Shown here: positions 8,814-17,327 of the stretch, piece after piece | How the letters are laid out: each line of letters opens with the position of its first letter | How positions within the stretch are numbered: position 1 is the first letter of the stretch | Origin: CF-39 sp035651155 | GTDB taxonomy: Bacteria > Chloroflexota > Limnocylindria > P2-11E | Direction of reading: 5' to 3' | NCBI GenBank assembly: GCA_035651155.1 | Contig: DASRGG010000022.1 | Span: 1 to 64,000, forward strand | DNA: 64,000 nucleotides | Translations under genes and position numbers: made by a program | The notes under the pieces: model-generated | Seen by the model: the letters and a program-made list of their open reading frames with translations, nothing else | Told to the model about the DNA's origin: nothing | The model's database searches: none

Positions 8814-9764
8814 GTGCGTGTCGTCGTCTTTGGCCCGGAGCGGCGGGTCGGGGTCTGGGAAGGGGATCGGATCGTCGATCTCAATCGCGCGGATCCGCGG
8901 CTGCCGTCGCGTCTTGCCGAGCTCATCGCGCGCGGCCCCGCCGGGATCGAAGCCGCGCGCGCCGCGGTCGAGAAGGCGCTCCGTTCGGGGCAGGACGACG
9001 CGGTGGTGGCGCGCGACGGCACCCGGCTGCACGCACCCTGCGTTCATCGTCCGCGGATCGGATGCGCGGCGGGCAACTACGCCGAGCACGCACTCGGATC
9101 CGCGCGGCGCAAAGGGTTCGGGGCGTCGGCCGCGCTCGAGGGCATCGTCGCGTCGGGAGAGCAGCTCGATGCGCGGGAGGTCGCCGCGCGGACGCGCGAG
9201 CGCGCGCGGCTGCGCGGATTCTGGAAGGACTTCGCGCTCCCGACCGGTCCCGACGACGACATCGCCTATCCGAAGCGCGCCGAGGCGCTCGACTACGAGG
9301 GCGAGGTCGCGGTCGTGCTCGGGACCCCGGCGCGCGACGTTCCGGCGGGTCGGGGCGCCGAGCACATCTGGGGAGTCACGCTCTTCAACGATCTCAGCAT
9401 CCGCGGCGAGAAGGTCCGCGATTCGCTGAGCTTCAATCTCTCGAAGAACTTCGACGGCTCGGCGGCGCTCGGGCCATGCGTCGTCGTGGGCGAGCTCGAT
9501 CCCGCCGACATCGACATCGAGACGCGCGTGAACGGCGCCCTTCGCCAGCGGTTCAACTCCGGCGACATGATCTTCACCCACGCGGAGTACATCGAATTCC
9601 TGAGCCGCGACCTCACGCTTCTCCCCGGCGATCTCATCGCGGGCGGAAGCGGCCCCGGCACGGCGACGGACGCCGCCACGGAATACCTCTCCGCCGGCGA
9701 CGTCGTGGAGATCTCGTCGCCGCGCATCGGCGTCCTCCGCAACCGGATCGTAGCGGCCGTCTGA
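8814..9764 (+). CDS. Fumarylacetoacetate hydrolase (FAH) family protein
   Basis: A 316-aa FAH-superfamily enzyme, typically a Mg/Mn-dependent hydrolase, decarboxylase or isomerase acting on beta-diketo or 2-oxo acids from aromatic ring cleavage. The conserved metal ligands are visible: the E-x-E pair in DYEGEVAVVLG and the Asp in VTLFNDLSIRG. The KNFDGSAALGPCVV substrate-loop segment and the ending GDVVEISSPRIG are typical. An N-terminal region of about 70 aa precedes the catalytic domain. GTG 8814 starts 10 bp after the NHL gene, so the two are probably co-transcribed. Confidence 0.88.
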   Translation: MRVVVFGPERRVGVWEGDRIVDLNRADPRLPSRLAELIARGPAGIEAARAAVEKALRSGQDDAVVARDGTRLHAPCVHRPRIGCAAGNYAEHALGSARRKGFGASAALEGIVASGEQLDAREVAARTRERARLRGFWKDFALPTGPDDDIAYPKRAEALDYEGEVAVVLGTPARDVPAGRGAEHIWGVTLFNDLSIRGEKVRDSLSFNLSKNFDGSAALGPCVVVGELDPADIDIETRVNGALRQRFNSGDMIFTHAEYIEFLSRDLTLLPGDLIAGGSGPGTATDAATEYLSAGDVVEISSPRIGVLRNRIVAAV

Positions 9765-9791
9765 CGCGTCGCGGCCACCGTGGGCGGCTGC

Positions 9792-9864
9792 TTGACCGAG
9801 GGCGTCGACGATGACAGGCTGCACCTCGTACGCTTAGTTAGCGCGGTAACGGAACGACCGTTCC
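9792..9864 (+). promoter_or_regulatory. Operator GGAACGACCGTTCC (9851-9864) with possible upstream -35
   Basis: The perfect 14-bp inverted repeat lies 32 bp before the ATPase start codon and heads a nine-gene operon. A TTGACC hexamer at 9792-9797 with CAGGCT 17 bp later could be a promoter, but here the operator is 30 bp beyond the -10, farther than at the other sites. It belongs to the family GGAAYG-NN-CRTTCC seen also at 19180, 26233, 26326, 30382, 31722 and 37680. Confidence 0.7.
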
Positions 9865-9895
9865 GCGTTCGAGGGAATGCGAAGGGGGCGCGCCG

Positions 9896-11050
9896 ATGAC
9901 AGCGGTGCAGGACCAGGTGGTCGCCGATGCCACCCGTGACAGGGTCGCGGTGCGGCTCGAGGACCTCACGAAGACGTACCCCGGCGCGAGCACCGCGGCG
10001 GTCCGCGGCCTCTCGCTGGACGTGCACGACGGCGAGGTCGTTACGCTCCTCGGACCGAGCGGCTGCGGCAAGACGACGACGCTGCGGATGGTCGCCGGCC
10101 TCGAGGTTCCCGACGCGGGTTCCATCTACTTCGGCGACCGGCCCATGGTGATCAGCGAGCGGCGCCTCTGCCTCCCGCCCGACAAGCGCGGAGTGGGGAT
10201 GGTCTTCCAGTCGTACGCGATCTGGCCGCACATGAGCGTCGAGCAGAACGTGGCCTTCCCGCTGCGTTCGCGGCATTTCCCGAAGCGAGAGATCAACGAC
10301 CGCGTGTCGCGCGCCCTCGCGCTTGTCGGCATGGCAGGCTTCGAGAAGCGGCCCGCACCGCTGCTCTCCGGCGGACAGCAGCAGCGTGTCGCGCTCGCGC
10401 GCGCGCTCGTGACCGAGCCGCGCGTGCTGCTCCTCGACGAGCCGTTCAGCAACCTCGACGCGAAGCTGCGCGAGCAGATGCGCATCGAGGTGAAGCTGCT
10501 GCAGAAGCGTCTCAACCTCGCCGTGCTGTTCGTGACCCACGATCAGACCGAGGCCCTCGGCCTCTCCGACAGGATCGTGGTCATGCGCGACGGCCTCGTG
10601 CAGCAGCAGGGCACGGCGCGCCAGCTCTACGAAGAGCCGGCCAACGAGTTCGTGCGCGACTTCGTCGGCAAGACCCTGCTGTTCAGGGCGACGGTGCGGG
10701 TCCTCGACCCGTCCGGGCGCGTCGGCGTGCTGGTCGACGGAGCGCGCGGCGGCGTGATCTTCGGGCGCGCGCCGTCGATCGAAGGCGTCAAGGTCGGCGA
10801 CGCGGTGAACGTCGCGATCCGGCCTGAGGACCTCGAGATCCTTCCGGCCACGTCGAGCGAGCCGCCGGAGGGCGTGCTCATCGCGGATACGCAGGCCGCG
10901 CTGTTCGTGGGCGAGCGCGTGGAGTATCAGGTGAACGTCCACGAGCAGAGCACGATCGTCCTCTACGGCGACCGGCATCACGCGATCCCGGCCGACACGG
11001 TCGTGTGGCTGCGTCCGCGGCCCGACGGCCACAGCGTGTGGCGGGCGTGA
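9896..11050 (+). CDS. ABC transporter ATP-binding protein, Fe(III)/spermidine/putrescine (FbpC/PotA) type
   Basis: A 384-aa ATPase with Walker A GPSGCGKT (53-60), signature LSGGQQQR, Walker B VLLLDEP and H-loop FVTHDQTEA, followed by a TOBE-like C-terminal region of about 120 aa. AGGGGG upstream of the ATG serves as ribosome site. No permease or binding protein is adjacent. The fused permease and binding protein at 23193-26190 lack an ATPase and carry the same operator, so this gene probably supplies the motor for that transporter (inference). Its GTGA stop overlap couples it to the hydrolase-like gene downstream. Confidence 0.92.
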   Translation: MTAVQDQVVADATRDRVAVRLEDLTKTYPGASTAAVRGLSLDVHDGEVVTLLGPSGCGKTTTLRMVAGLEVPDAGSIYFGDRPMVISERRLCLPPDKRGVGMVFQSYAIWPHMSVEQNVAFPLRSRHFPKREINDRVSRALALVGMAGFEKRPAPLLSGGQQQRVALARALVTEPRVLLLDEPFSNLDAKLREQMRIEVKLLQKRLNLAVLFVTHDQTEALGLSDRIVVMRDGLVQQQGTARQLYEEPANEFVRDFVGKTLLFRATVRVLDPSGRVGVLVDGARGGVIFGRAPSIEGVKVGDAVNVAIRPEDLEILPATSSEPPEGVLIADTQAALFVGERVEYQVNVHEQSTIVLYGDRHHAIPADTVVWLRPRPDGHSVWRA

Positions 11051-12276
11051 GCGCGGGCGAGGGCGACACGGCCCGATCGCGCGCGCGGTCGCGGCCGCGC
11101 CTGCGGCGCGACGATCAGCAGTGGATCTTCGACTACGTCGTGAAGGAGACGGGCGCCGTCTACCACTGGTGGTCCGACGGCGCCGGCACGCTGCCCAAGA
11201 GCGTGCGCAGTCACGCGATGATCCCGAAGCAGCTGGGACGGCAGGCGCAGCGCATCGAGGCGCTCGCCGACGTCGAACGCGCCGCCGGTCACGATCGCAC
11301 CGCGCTCGATCTCTACTTCGGGGCGGCGAAGAGCTACCTCGGGGCGCAGCACGCCGTGCTCGAGCTGAACGACGAGAAGCGCTTCCTGTACGCCGGGCTC
11401 CGCCGCTGCTACGAGCAGGTGCGCGCGCTCAGCCCCTACCGCATCGAGGCACTCGAGATCCCGTGGGAGGGGACCGTCGTCTCGGGCTACCTGCACCTCC
11501 GGCCGGGTGGCGGGAAGGCGCCGCTGCTCTTCTATGTGCCCGGATGCGACACGACCTGCGAGAGCGCGCCGAGCCCGCTCGAGAACCTGCCGCAGCAGCG
11601 CGGCATGCACGTGTTCTCGTTCGACGGGCCCGGCCTCGGCGCGAGCAACATGCGCGGGATCCGCCTCACCGCCGACAACTTCGAGCGCGCGGCGAGCGCG
11701 GCGCTCGACGCGCTGCTCGAGCGGCCCGAGATCGATGCCGACCGCGTGGTGGCGTACGGCGGCGGGATGGGGTCGTTCTGGGCGATGCGCTTCGCCGCGC
11801 ACGACCATCGCGTAAAGGCGATCGCGTCGAAGTCGTCGTACGGCAGCAAGGACCGCCTCATGGACCAGGACTCGCCGCGCTACAAGCAGCTCTTCGCGTT
11901 CCTCACGCAGTCGCGCTCCGAGGAGGAGCTCGACGCGGTGATGGCCGAGATGACGATGGACGGCTTCATGGAGAAGATCGCGTGCCCGGTGCTGATGGCG
12001 GTCGGCGAGTACGACCTGCGCGACCCGCTCGACGAGGTCTATCGCCTCTTCGACGCGCTCGAGGCGCCGGGCGAGCTCTGGGTCTTTTCCGACCAGTTCC
12101 ACAAGCTGCGCCTCGCGGGCGGCGGCGACACGGTGTACGCACTGATGCTCGATTGGCTCGTCGATCGGCTCGCCGGAAAGGCGCCGGCCCATCCGGGCGA
12201 GACGCTCTACCTCGAGGCCGGCGGAAAGGGACCCAACGATCCCGCGGTTCCGAGAAAGCGACGGTGGTTCGAATGA
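11047..12276 (+). CDS. FrsA/2,6-dihydropseudooxynicotine-hydrolase-like alpha/beta hydrolase lacking the nucleophile Ser
   Basis: A 409-aa protein with an N-terminal helical part and a C-terminal alpha/beta-hydrolase fold. It is clearly paralogous to the protein at 13253. In the nucleophile elbow it reads AYGGGMGSFW: Gly240 (codon 11764-11766) stands where the paralogue has Ser (GRSMGSFW). The acid (VGEYDLRDP) and His (DQFHKLR) are kept. Known relatives include FrsA and 2,6-dihydropseudooxynicotine hydrolase, which cleaves a C-C bond in nicotine breakdown. It may be a pseudoenzyme, a partner of the second hydrolase, or use another mechanism. GTG 11047 overlaps the previous TGA. Confidence 0.85.
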   Translation: MSAGEGDTARSRARSRPRLRRDDQQWIFDYVVKETGAVYHWWSDGAGTLPKSVRSHAMIPKQLGRQAQRIEALADVERAAGHDRTALDLYFGAAKSYLGAQHAVLELNDEKRFLYAGLRRCYEQVRALSPYRIEALEIPWEGTVVSGYLHLRPGGGKAPLLFYVPGCDTTCESAPSPLENLPQQRGMHVFSFDGPGLGASNMRGIRLTADNFERAASAALDALLERPEIDADRVVAYGGGMGSFWAMRFAAHDHRVKAIASKSSYGSKDRLMDQDSPRYKQLFAFLTQSRSEEELDAVMAEMTMDGFMEKIACPVLMAVGEYDLRDPLDEVYRLFDALEAPGELWVFSDQFHKLRLAGGGDTVYALMLDWLVDRLAGKAPAHPGETLYLEAGGKGPNDPAVPRKRRWFE

Positions 12277-12302
12277 TCCAGGAGCAGACCGAGGAGCGGA
12301 AG

Positions 12303-13256
12303 ATGGCAGGCACGATCACGGGACAGCGCGTCGGCGTCGTCGGCGTCGGGAACATGGGTAGCGCGGTGGCGCGCTCGATGGTGCGCGGCGGCTTCGACGT
12401 CCTCGTGTACGACATCCGCGAGGAGGCGGTGCGCCCGCTCGTGGAGCTCGGCGCGAAGGCCGCGCCGTCGCTCGAGGCGCTCGTCGCCGCGGTGAAGTGG
12501 GTCTCGGTCGTGGTGGTGAGCGACGACCAGGTGCGGAGCGTCGGCGGCACCGTCGTCGACCTCGCGACGCCGGGAACGATCGTCGCGGTCCACAGCACCG
12601 TGCGGCCGACGACGGTCGCCGCGCTCGCGGAGCGCGGGGCGCGCAGGGACGTCGTGGTCGTCGACGTCGCGGTGAACGGCGGCAACGAGAAGGCCAACCT
12701 CGGCAAGCTCACCTTGATGGTCGGCGGCGAGGCCGAGCCGATCCGCTACGCGATGCCGCTGCTCCAGACCTTCGGGTCGCACATCTTCCACGTCGGGCCA
12801 ATCGGGAGCGGGCTGGTGGGCAAGCTCGTGAACAACCTCATCGCCATCGGGAGCTACGCGCTCCAGCTCGAGGCGGTGGAGCTCGCGGCCGCGTACGGCA
12901 TGGACGAGGACACCGTCGCCACGGTGGTCTCGTTCAGCCAGGGCGACAACCGCGGCATGCGCACCTGGGGCCGCCACGATCGCAAGCGCGCCGAGCGGGC
13001 CGCGCAGGGGGTCTCGTGGTACGAGCGCATGGGGCGCGACCTCGAGGAGGCCGCGATCGCCGCCGGGCTCCGCGAGGTGACGCTTCCACTGACCGCGGTG
13101 ATCGCCGAGGCGCTGCCGAACAAGCTGCGCCGCCGCGACCGTGTGCTCGCGCAGCGCGGTCCGCTGCCGAAGATCCCGCGCTGCCGCGAGTGCGACTCGG
13201 AGCTCGCGCCGCCGTTCCGCGAGGCCGGCGTGCATCCGGAGTGCCGCACCGCATGA
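12303..13256 (+). CDS. NAD(P)-dependent 3-hydroxyisobutyrate dehydrogenase-family reductase
   Basis: A 317-aa beta-hydroxyacid dehydrogenase. The Rossmann motif is GVVGVGNMGSAVA near the N-terminus. The substrate-binding segment DVAVNGGNEKANLGKLTLMVGG corresponds to the family DAPVSGG block, and GKLVNNLI carries the catalytic Lys. The last 40 residues hold four Cys in C-x2-C and single contexts (PRCRECDSE, HPECRTA), an unusual possible zinc site for this family. ATG 12303 has GAGGAG upstream; ATG 12273, which overlaps the preceding stop, is the alternative. It oxidises or reduces a hydroxy acid in the operon's pathway. ATGA at 13253 couples it to the next gene. Confidence 0.87.
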   Translation: MAGTITGQRVGVVGVGNMGSAVARSMVRGGFDVLVYDIREEAVRPLVELGAKAAPSLEALVAAVKWVSVVVVSDDQVRSVGGTVVDLATPGTIVAVHSTVRPTTVAALAERGARRDVVVVDVAVNGGNEKANLGKLTLMVGGEAEPIRYAMPLLQTFGSHIFHVGPIGSGLVGKLVNNLIAIGSYALQLEAVELAAAYGMDEDTVATVVSFSQGDNRGMRTWGRHDRKRAERAAQGVSWYERMGRDLEEAAIAAGLREVTLPLTAVIAEALPNKLRRRDRVLAQRGPLPKIPRCRECDSELAPPFREAGVHPECRTA

Positions 13257-14455
13257 GCCGACCGCCGATGCGGCGACGAGATTCGCAGCAATGGATCCTC
13301 GACTACGTCGTGAAGGAGTCGGGGGAGGCCCAGAACTTCGAGCACGGCGTGCGGCGATTCCCGGAGGGCGTGAAGAACTACCGGATGATCGCCAAGCTCA
13401 TGGGCGAGGACGCGCGGCGCGCGGAGGCGATCGCGCGGAACGCCGAAGAGCGCGGCCATCGCCGGACTGCGGAAGCGATGTACTGGATCGCGGTCGAGAA
13501 GTACCGGCTCAGCCAGCACGCGATCTTCGAGGACGACCATCCGGTGAAGCTGGCGCTCTACGCGGGGCTCCAGCGCTGCTTCGATCACGTCATCGCGCTG
13601 TCGTCGAGCCCGATCGAACGCATCGAGGTGCCGTTCGAGGGCAGCCAGATCCAGGTCGTCCTGCACCTGCTCCCCGACCGCCGCCGGGCGCCGCTCGTCC
13701 TGTACATCCCGGGGATGGACGAGACGAAGGAGTCCGCGGGCAGCCCGCGCTCCTACTTCCTCCAGCGCGGCGTCCACTACGCGGCCATGGACGGTCCGGG
13801 GCAGGGGATGAGCAACATCCGCAAGATCCGGATCACCGACGACAATTACGAGCGCGCCGGCAAGGCCGTCATCGACCATCTCGCGGCGCGCCCCGAGATC
13901 ATGGCCGACCGCATCGGGCTGATGGGCCGGAGCATGGGATCGTTCTGGGCGCCGCGGATCGCGGCGTTCGATCACCGAGTCGCCGCGCTCGTCGCGACGT
14001 CGGCGTGCTACGCGCCGAAGACGTACATCTTCGACCAGGCCTCGCCGCGCTTCAAGCAGATCTTCATGTACATGGCCGGACTCACCGAGGACGAGGACGC
14101 GTTCGACAGGATGGCCGATCGCATGGTGCTCACCGGGTACGCATCGAAGATCACCTGTCCGACGCTCCTCGTGTCCGGAGAGTTCGACCCGCTGAGCCCG
14201 GTCGAGTACGCGAAGGAGGTGTACGACGAGCTCGCCGGTCCGAAGGAGCTCTGGGTGCGCGAGAACAACTTCCACAAGCCGCGGAACGACGGCGACCTGG
14301 TCGGCGCGCAGATCGAGATGTTCGAGGCCGACTGGCTCGTCGATCGGCTCGCGGGCCGCGGCGATCCGGACCTCCGGCGCACGGTCTACGTGCGTGAGGG
14401 CGGCGACGGACCGTACACGAGCCCGTTCCCGGCCGACTATCCCTGGCGCTGGTAG
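13253..14455 (+). CDS. FrsA/2,6-dihydropseudooxynicotine-hydrolase-like alpha/beta hydrolase
   Basis: A 400-aa alpha/beta hydrolase with an intact triad: Ser227 in the elbow LMGRSMGSFW, the Asp in SGEFDPLSP and the His in NNFHKPR. The N-terminal helical lid region and the overall length match the FrsA/DUF1100 and 2,6-dihydropseudooxynicotine hydrolase group. It shares most conserved blocks with the protein at 11047 (DYVVKE, LFAGLQRC-type, SPRxKQ) but, unlike it, keeps the nucleophile. Probable role: hydrolysis of a C-C, ester or amide bond in the pathway substrate. It starts within the stop of the preceding dehydrogenase gene. Confidence 0.88.
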   Translation: MSRPPMRRRDSQQWILDYVVKESGEAQNFEHGVRRFPEGVKNYRMIAKLMGEDARRAEAIARNAEERGHRRTAEAMYWIAVEKYRLSQHAIFEDDHPVKLALYAGLQRCFDHVIALSSSPIERIEVPFEGSQIQVVLHLLPDRRRAPLVLYIPGMDETKESAGSPRSYFLQRGVHYAAMDGPGQGMSNIRKIRITDDNYERAGKAVIDHLAARPEIMADRIGLMGRSMGSFWAPRIAAFDHRVAALVATSACYAPKTYIFDQASPRFKQIFMYMAGLTEDEDAFDRMADRMVLTGYASKITCPTLLVSGEFDPLSPVEYAKEVYDELAGPKELWVRENNFHKPRNDGDLVGAQIEMFEADWLVDRLAGRGDPDLRRTVYVREGGDGPYTSPFPADYPWRW

Positions 14456-14477
14456 ACATTCGGAGGTCGTGAGGAGC

Positions 14478-15611
14478 ATGGCGAAGGACGGATACGTGAC
14501 GCTCGCCGCGGTCGGGGACATCACCGCGTTCCACAAGGACCCGGAGTCCGGCTACGAACTGGTCGGCCCGGTGATGCGCGAGATGGACGTGGTGTTCGCG
14601 CAGAACGAGCGGCACTACACGAAGCGCCGCGACATCTTCCCCATCGGCGGCTTCACCGAACGGACCGATCCCGAGAACGCGAAGGCGCTCCGCCTCGGCA
14701 ACTACCACGTGCTGTCGTTCGCGAGCAATCACCTCCTCGACCTCGGACCGGAGGTCCTCCTCGAGACCATCGGCGTCCTCCGCGACCTCGGCTTCGCGGT
14801 CATCGGCGCGGGCGCGAACATCGCGGAGGCGCGCAGGCCGGCCTTCGTCGAGCGCCGCGGCACGACCATCGGCTTCCTCGCGTACTGCTCCGTGCTGCGG
14901 CCGAACTACGAAGCGGGTCCGACGTCGCCCGGCGCGGCGCCGATGCGCGCGTACACGCACTACCAGCAGGTCGACTACAAGCCCGGCACCCGTCCCCAGA
15001 TCCTCACCTTCCCGTACAAGGACGACCTCGCCGCGCTGCTCGCCGACGTGCGCGCGGCCAAGGTGAGGGCCGACGTGCTCGCGGTGTCGATGCACTGGGG
15101 CCTCAACGGGACCGACGAGCTCGCGATGTACCAGCGCGACGTCGCCTATGCCGCGATCGACGCGGGCGCGGACGTCATCCTCGGCCACTCGCCGCATCGT
15201 CTGAAGGCGATCGAGGTCTACCGCGGACGCCCGATCTTCTACAGCATGGGCAACTTCTGCTTCGACCAGCCGCGCTGGGCGCTCGACCAGGGCCGCGCGC
15301 AGAGCCCCGAGCACGCGGCGCACATGGACCGTCAGGGCTGGACGTACGACCCCGAGTACGAGGAGTGGTACGCGGTCCCGCCGGAGAACCGGAAGTCGAT
15401 GCTGGTGAAGATCCAGATCGCCGGGAAGAAGATCGCCCGCGCGTCGTTCCTTCCCGTGCTCATCAACAAGCGCGCGCAGCCGGAGATCCTGTCGCACGGC
15501 GACGCGCGCTTCGACGACGTGGTCGCGTACGTGCGCCGCGTCACCGAGGGGCAGGGCATCCACACTCCCTACTCCGTCGAGGGCGACGAGGTCGTGGTGC
15601 CGCTCGCGTGA
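14478..15611 (+). CDS. CapA-family (PGA_cap) metallophosphatase-fold protein
   Basis: A 377-aa CapA-family protein with conserved blocks LAAVGDITAFHKDPESGY, VLSFASNHLLDLG, SMHWGLNG and LGHSPHRLKAIEV, the expected metal-binding Asp/Asn/His positions. GGAGGT at 14462-14467 lies 10 bases before ATG 14478. It is the most divergent of three CapA paralogues in the window and has extra sequence near residues 270-310 rich in acidic and aromatic residues. Being the fifth gene of a catabolic operon, it probably hydrolyses a small metabolite rather than building a capsule. The GTGA overlap at 15608 couples it to the ThDP enzyme. Confidence 0.85.
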   Translation: MAKDGYVTLAAVGDITAFHKDPESGYELVGPVMREMDVVFAQNERHYTKRRDIFPIGGFTERTDPENAKALRLGNYHVLSFASNHLLDLGPEVLLETIGVLRDLGFAVIGAGANIAEARRPAFVERRGTTIGFLAYCSVLRPNYEAGPTSPGAAPMRAYTHYQQVDYKPGTRPQILTFPYKDDLAALLADVRAAKVRADVLAVSMHWGLNGTDELAMYQRDVAYAAIDAGADVILGHSPHRLKAIEVYRGRPIFYSMGNFCFDQPRWALDQGRAQSPEHAAHMDRQGWTYDPEYEEWYAVPPENRKSMLVKIQIAGKKIARASFLPVLINKRAQPEILSHGDARFDDVVAYVRRVTEGQGIHTPYSVEGDEVVVPLA

Positions 15612-17320
15612 ACGTCGCCGAGCAGATCGCCGACATCTGCCATCGCGAGGGCGTCCGCCTCGTCTCCGGGGTCATGGGCGGCTCGGCAACGAACATCGTG
15701 CGCGCGCTCGACGCGATCCCCGGCCGGAAGGCGATCTACATGCGGCAGGAGCGCGTCGCGATCGACGCCTGCGACGGATACGCGCGCATCACCGGCGATC
15801 CCGGCGTCGCGTTCACCGACGCGGGCCCGGGCGCCGCGAACGCGATGTGCGGCATCGTGAACAGCTGGGGCGACTCCGTGCCGGTGCTGCTCTTCGCGCC
15901 GATCCACTTCCGCTTCGAGGTGTTCGCGCAGCGCTTCACGAAGGAGCTGCCGGTGACCGACGTGTTCGGCCCGGTCTCGAAGTGGACCGCGAAGCTGTAC
16001 GACCCGAGCCAGGTAGAAACGGTGATGCGCAACGCCTTCACCGCGCTCCGCGCGCCGCGCTCGGGCCCGGTGGTGATCGGACTGCCGCGCGACCTCGCGA
16101 AGATGCCCGCGGCGCCGTCGGCGTACCGCCCGGTCCCGAGGCGTCCGCGCGCCGGCGGCGCGGAGTCCGACGTCGAGGCCGCCGTGAAGATGCTCGGCGC
16201 GGCCGCGCGCCCGTTCCTCTACGTCGGCGCCGGCGTCCTCACCTCGGGCGCGAGCGAGGAGCTGCGCGAGCTCGCGGAGCTGCTCAGCCTTCCGGTCGCG
16301 ACGACGCTGAACGCGAAGAGCGTCTTTCCCGAGACGCACCCGCTCGCGCTCGGGATCGGCGGCTACGCGCACGCGACGTACAGCACGCTGCAGGCGGACC
16401 AGGTCGCGCAGGAGGCCGACGTCGTGCTCGCGATCGCGTGCGGCTTCAAGCGCGACGCGACGAAGGAGCCCGTGGCCGCGAGCACGAAGCTCATCCAGGT
16501 GGACGTCGATCCCGGCGCGCTGAACAGCGTCTACCCGGCCGACCTCACCGTGCTCGGGGACGCGAAGACCGTCCTGCGGCAGATGATCGACGCCGCGAGG
16601 AGCAGCCTCCCCGCGTCGCGCCTGCGCCCGAAGCCGGAGGTCGCGGCGCGCCTCGCGGAGCTGCGCGCGCGATGGTGGGACCTCTCGCGCCCGATGCTCA
16701 CCTCGACCAAGCGCCCGATCGATCCGTTCCGGGTGACGTGGGAGTTCTCGCGTCTCGTCGACCACGACCGGACCGTCGTCCTGCACGACGCCGGCGGCAC
16801 GCGCGGCTACATCTGCCAGCACTACGAGGCGACGACGCCCGGCGGCTTCGTCGGCTACGGCGTGCAGAGCGCGATGGGCTGGTCGCTCGGCGCGGCGATG
16901 GGCGTGAAGGCCGCGCGCCCGGACAGGCTCGTGGTCGCGTTCATCGGCGACGAGGCCTTCTGCGAGACGGCGATGGACATCGAGTCCTCGGTCGCGTCGG
17001 AGACGCCGATCCTCGTCGTGCTGCTCAACAACCGCGCGGCGTCGCTTGCGATGCTCGAGCGCATGTCGGGAGAGCGCGGATTCAATCCGACGCTCGGGCC
17101 GCTCCGCTGGGGTGGCGGCGGCGATCTCTGCGCGGTCGCGCGCGCGCTCGGCGCGGACGCGACGCGCGTCGACGATCCGGAGCAGATCCGGCCCGCGCTC
17201 GAGCGCGCGGTCCGCACCGTGCAGGGCGGGCGCACCTCGGTCGTCGAGTTCGTCACGTCCCGCGCCCCGCACATCGTGTCGGGCCTGTGGGGCAAGAAGG
17301 CGTCCGGCGGCGGGGGATGA
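15608..17320 (+). CDS. Thiamine diphosphate-dependent enzyme, acetolactate synthase/oxalyl-CoA decarboxylase-like
   Basis: A 570-aa enzyme with the three domains of the large ThDP family. The N-terminal Pyr domain carries the activating Glu in MRQERVAIDACDGYAR and the DAGPGAANA loop. The middle Rossmann domain spans about 185-340. The C-terminal PP domain has the cofactor motif GDEAF followed by NN, where most members have GDG. Oxalyl-CoA decarboxylases have GDSAF, so the site is likely functional. It is expected to carry out C-C cleavage or ligation on a 2-oxo acid or 2-hydroxyacyl substrate; the exact reaction is unknown. It is coupled to the CapA gene and followed by two SMP-30-like genes. 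Confidence 0.86.
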   Translation: MNVAEQIADICHREGVRLVSGVMGGSATNIVRALDAIPGRKAIYMRQERVAIDACDGYARITGDPGVAFTDAGPGAANAMCGIVNSWGDSVPVLLFAPIHFRFEVFAQRFTKELPVTDVFGPVSKWTAKLYDPSQVETVMRNAFTALRAPRSGPVVIGLPRDLAKMPAAPSAYRPVPRRPRAGGAESDVEAAVKMLGAAARPFLYVGAGVLTSGASEELRELAELLSLPVATTLNAKSVFPETHPLALGIGGYAHATYSTLQADQVAQEADVVLAIACGFKRDATKEPVAASTKLIQVDVDPGALNSVYPADLTVLGDAKTVLRQMIDAARSSLPASRLRPKPEVAARLAELRARWWDLSRPMLTSTKRPIDPFRVTWEFSRLVDHDRTVVLHDAGGTRGYICQHYEATTPGGFVGYGVQSAMGWSLGAAMGVKAARPDRLVVAFIGDEAFCETAMDIESSVASETPILVVLLNNRAASLAMLERMSGERGFNPTLGPLRWGGGGDLCAVARALGADATRVDDPEQIRPALERAVRTVQGGRTSVVEFVTSRAPHIVSGLWGKKASGGGG

Positions 17321-17327
17321 GCGCGGC

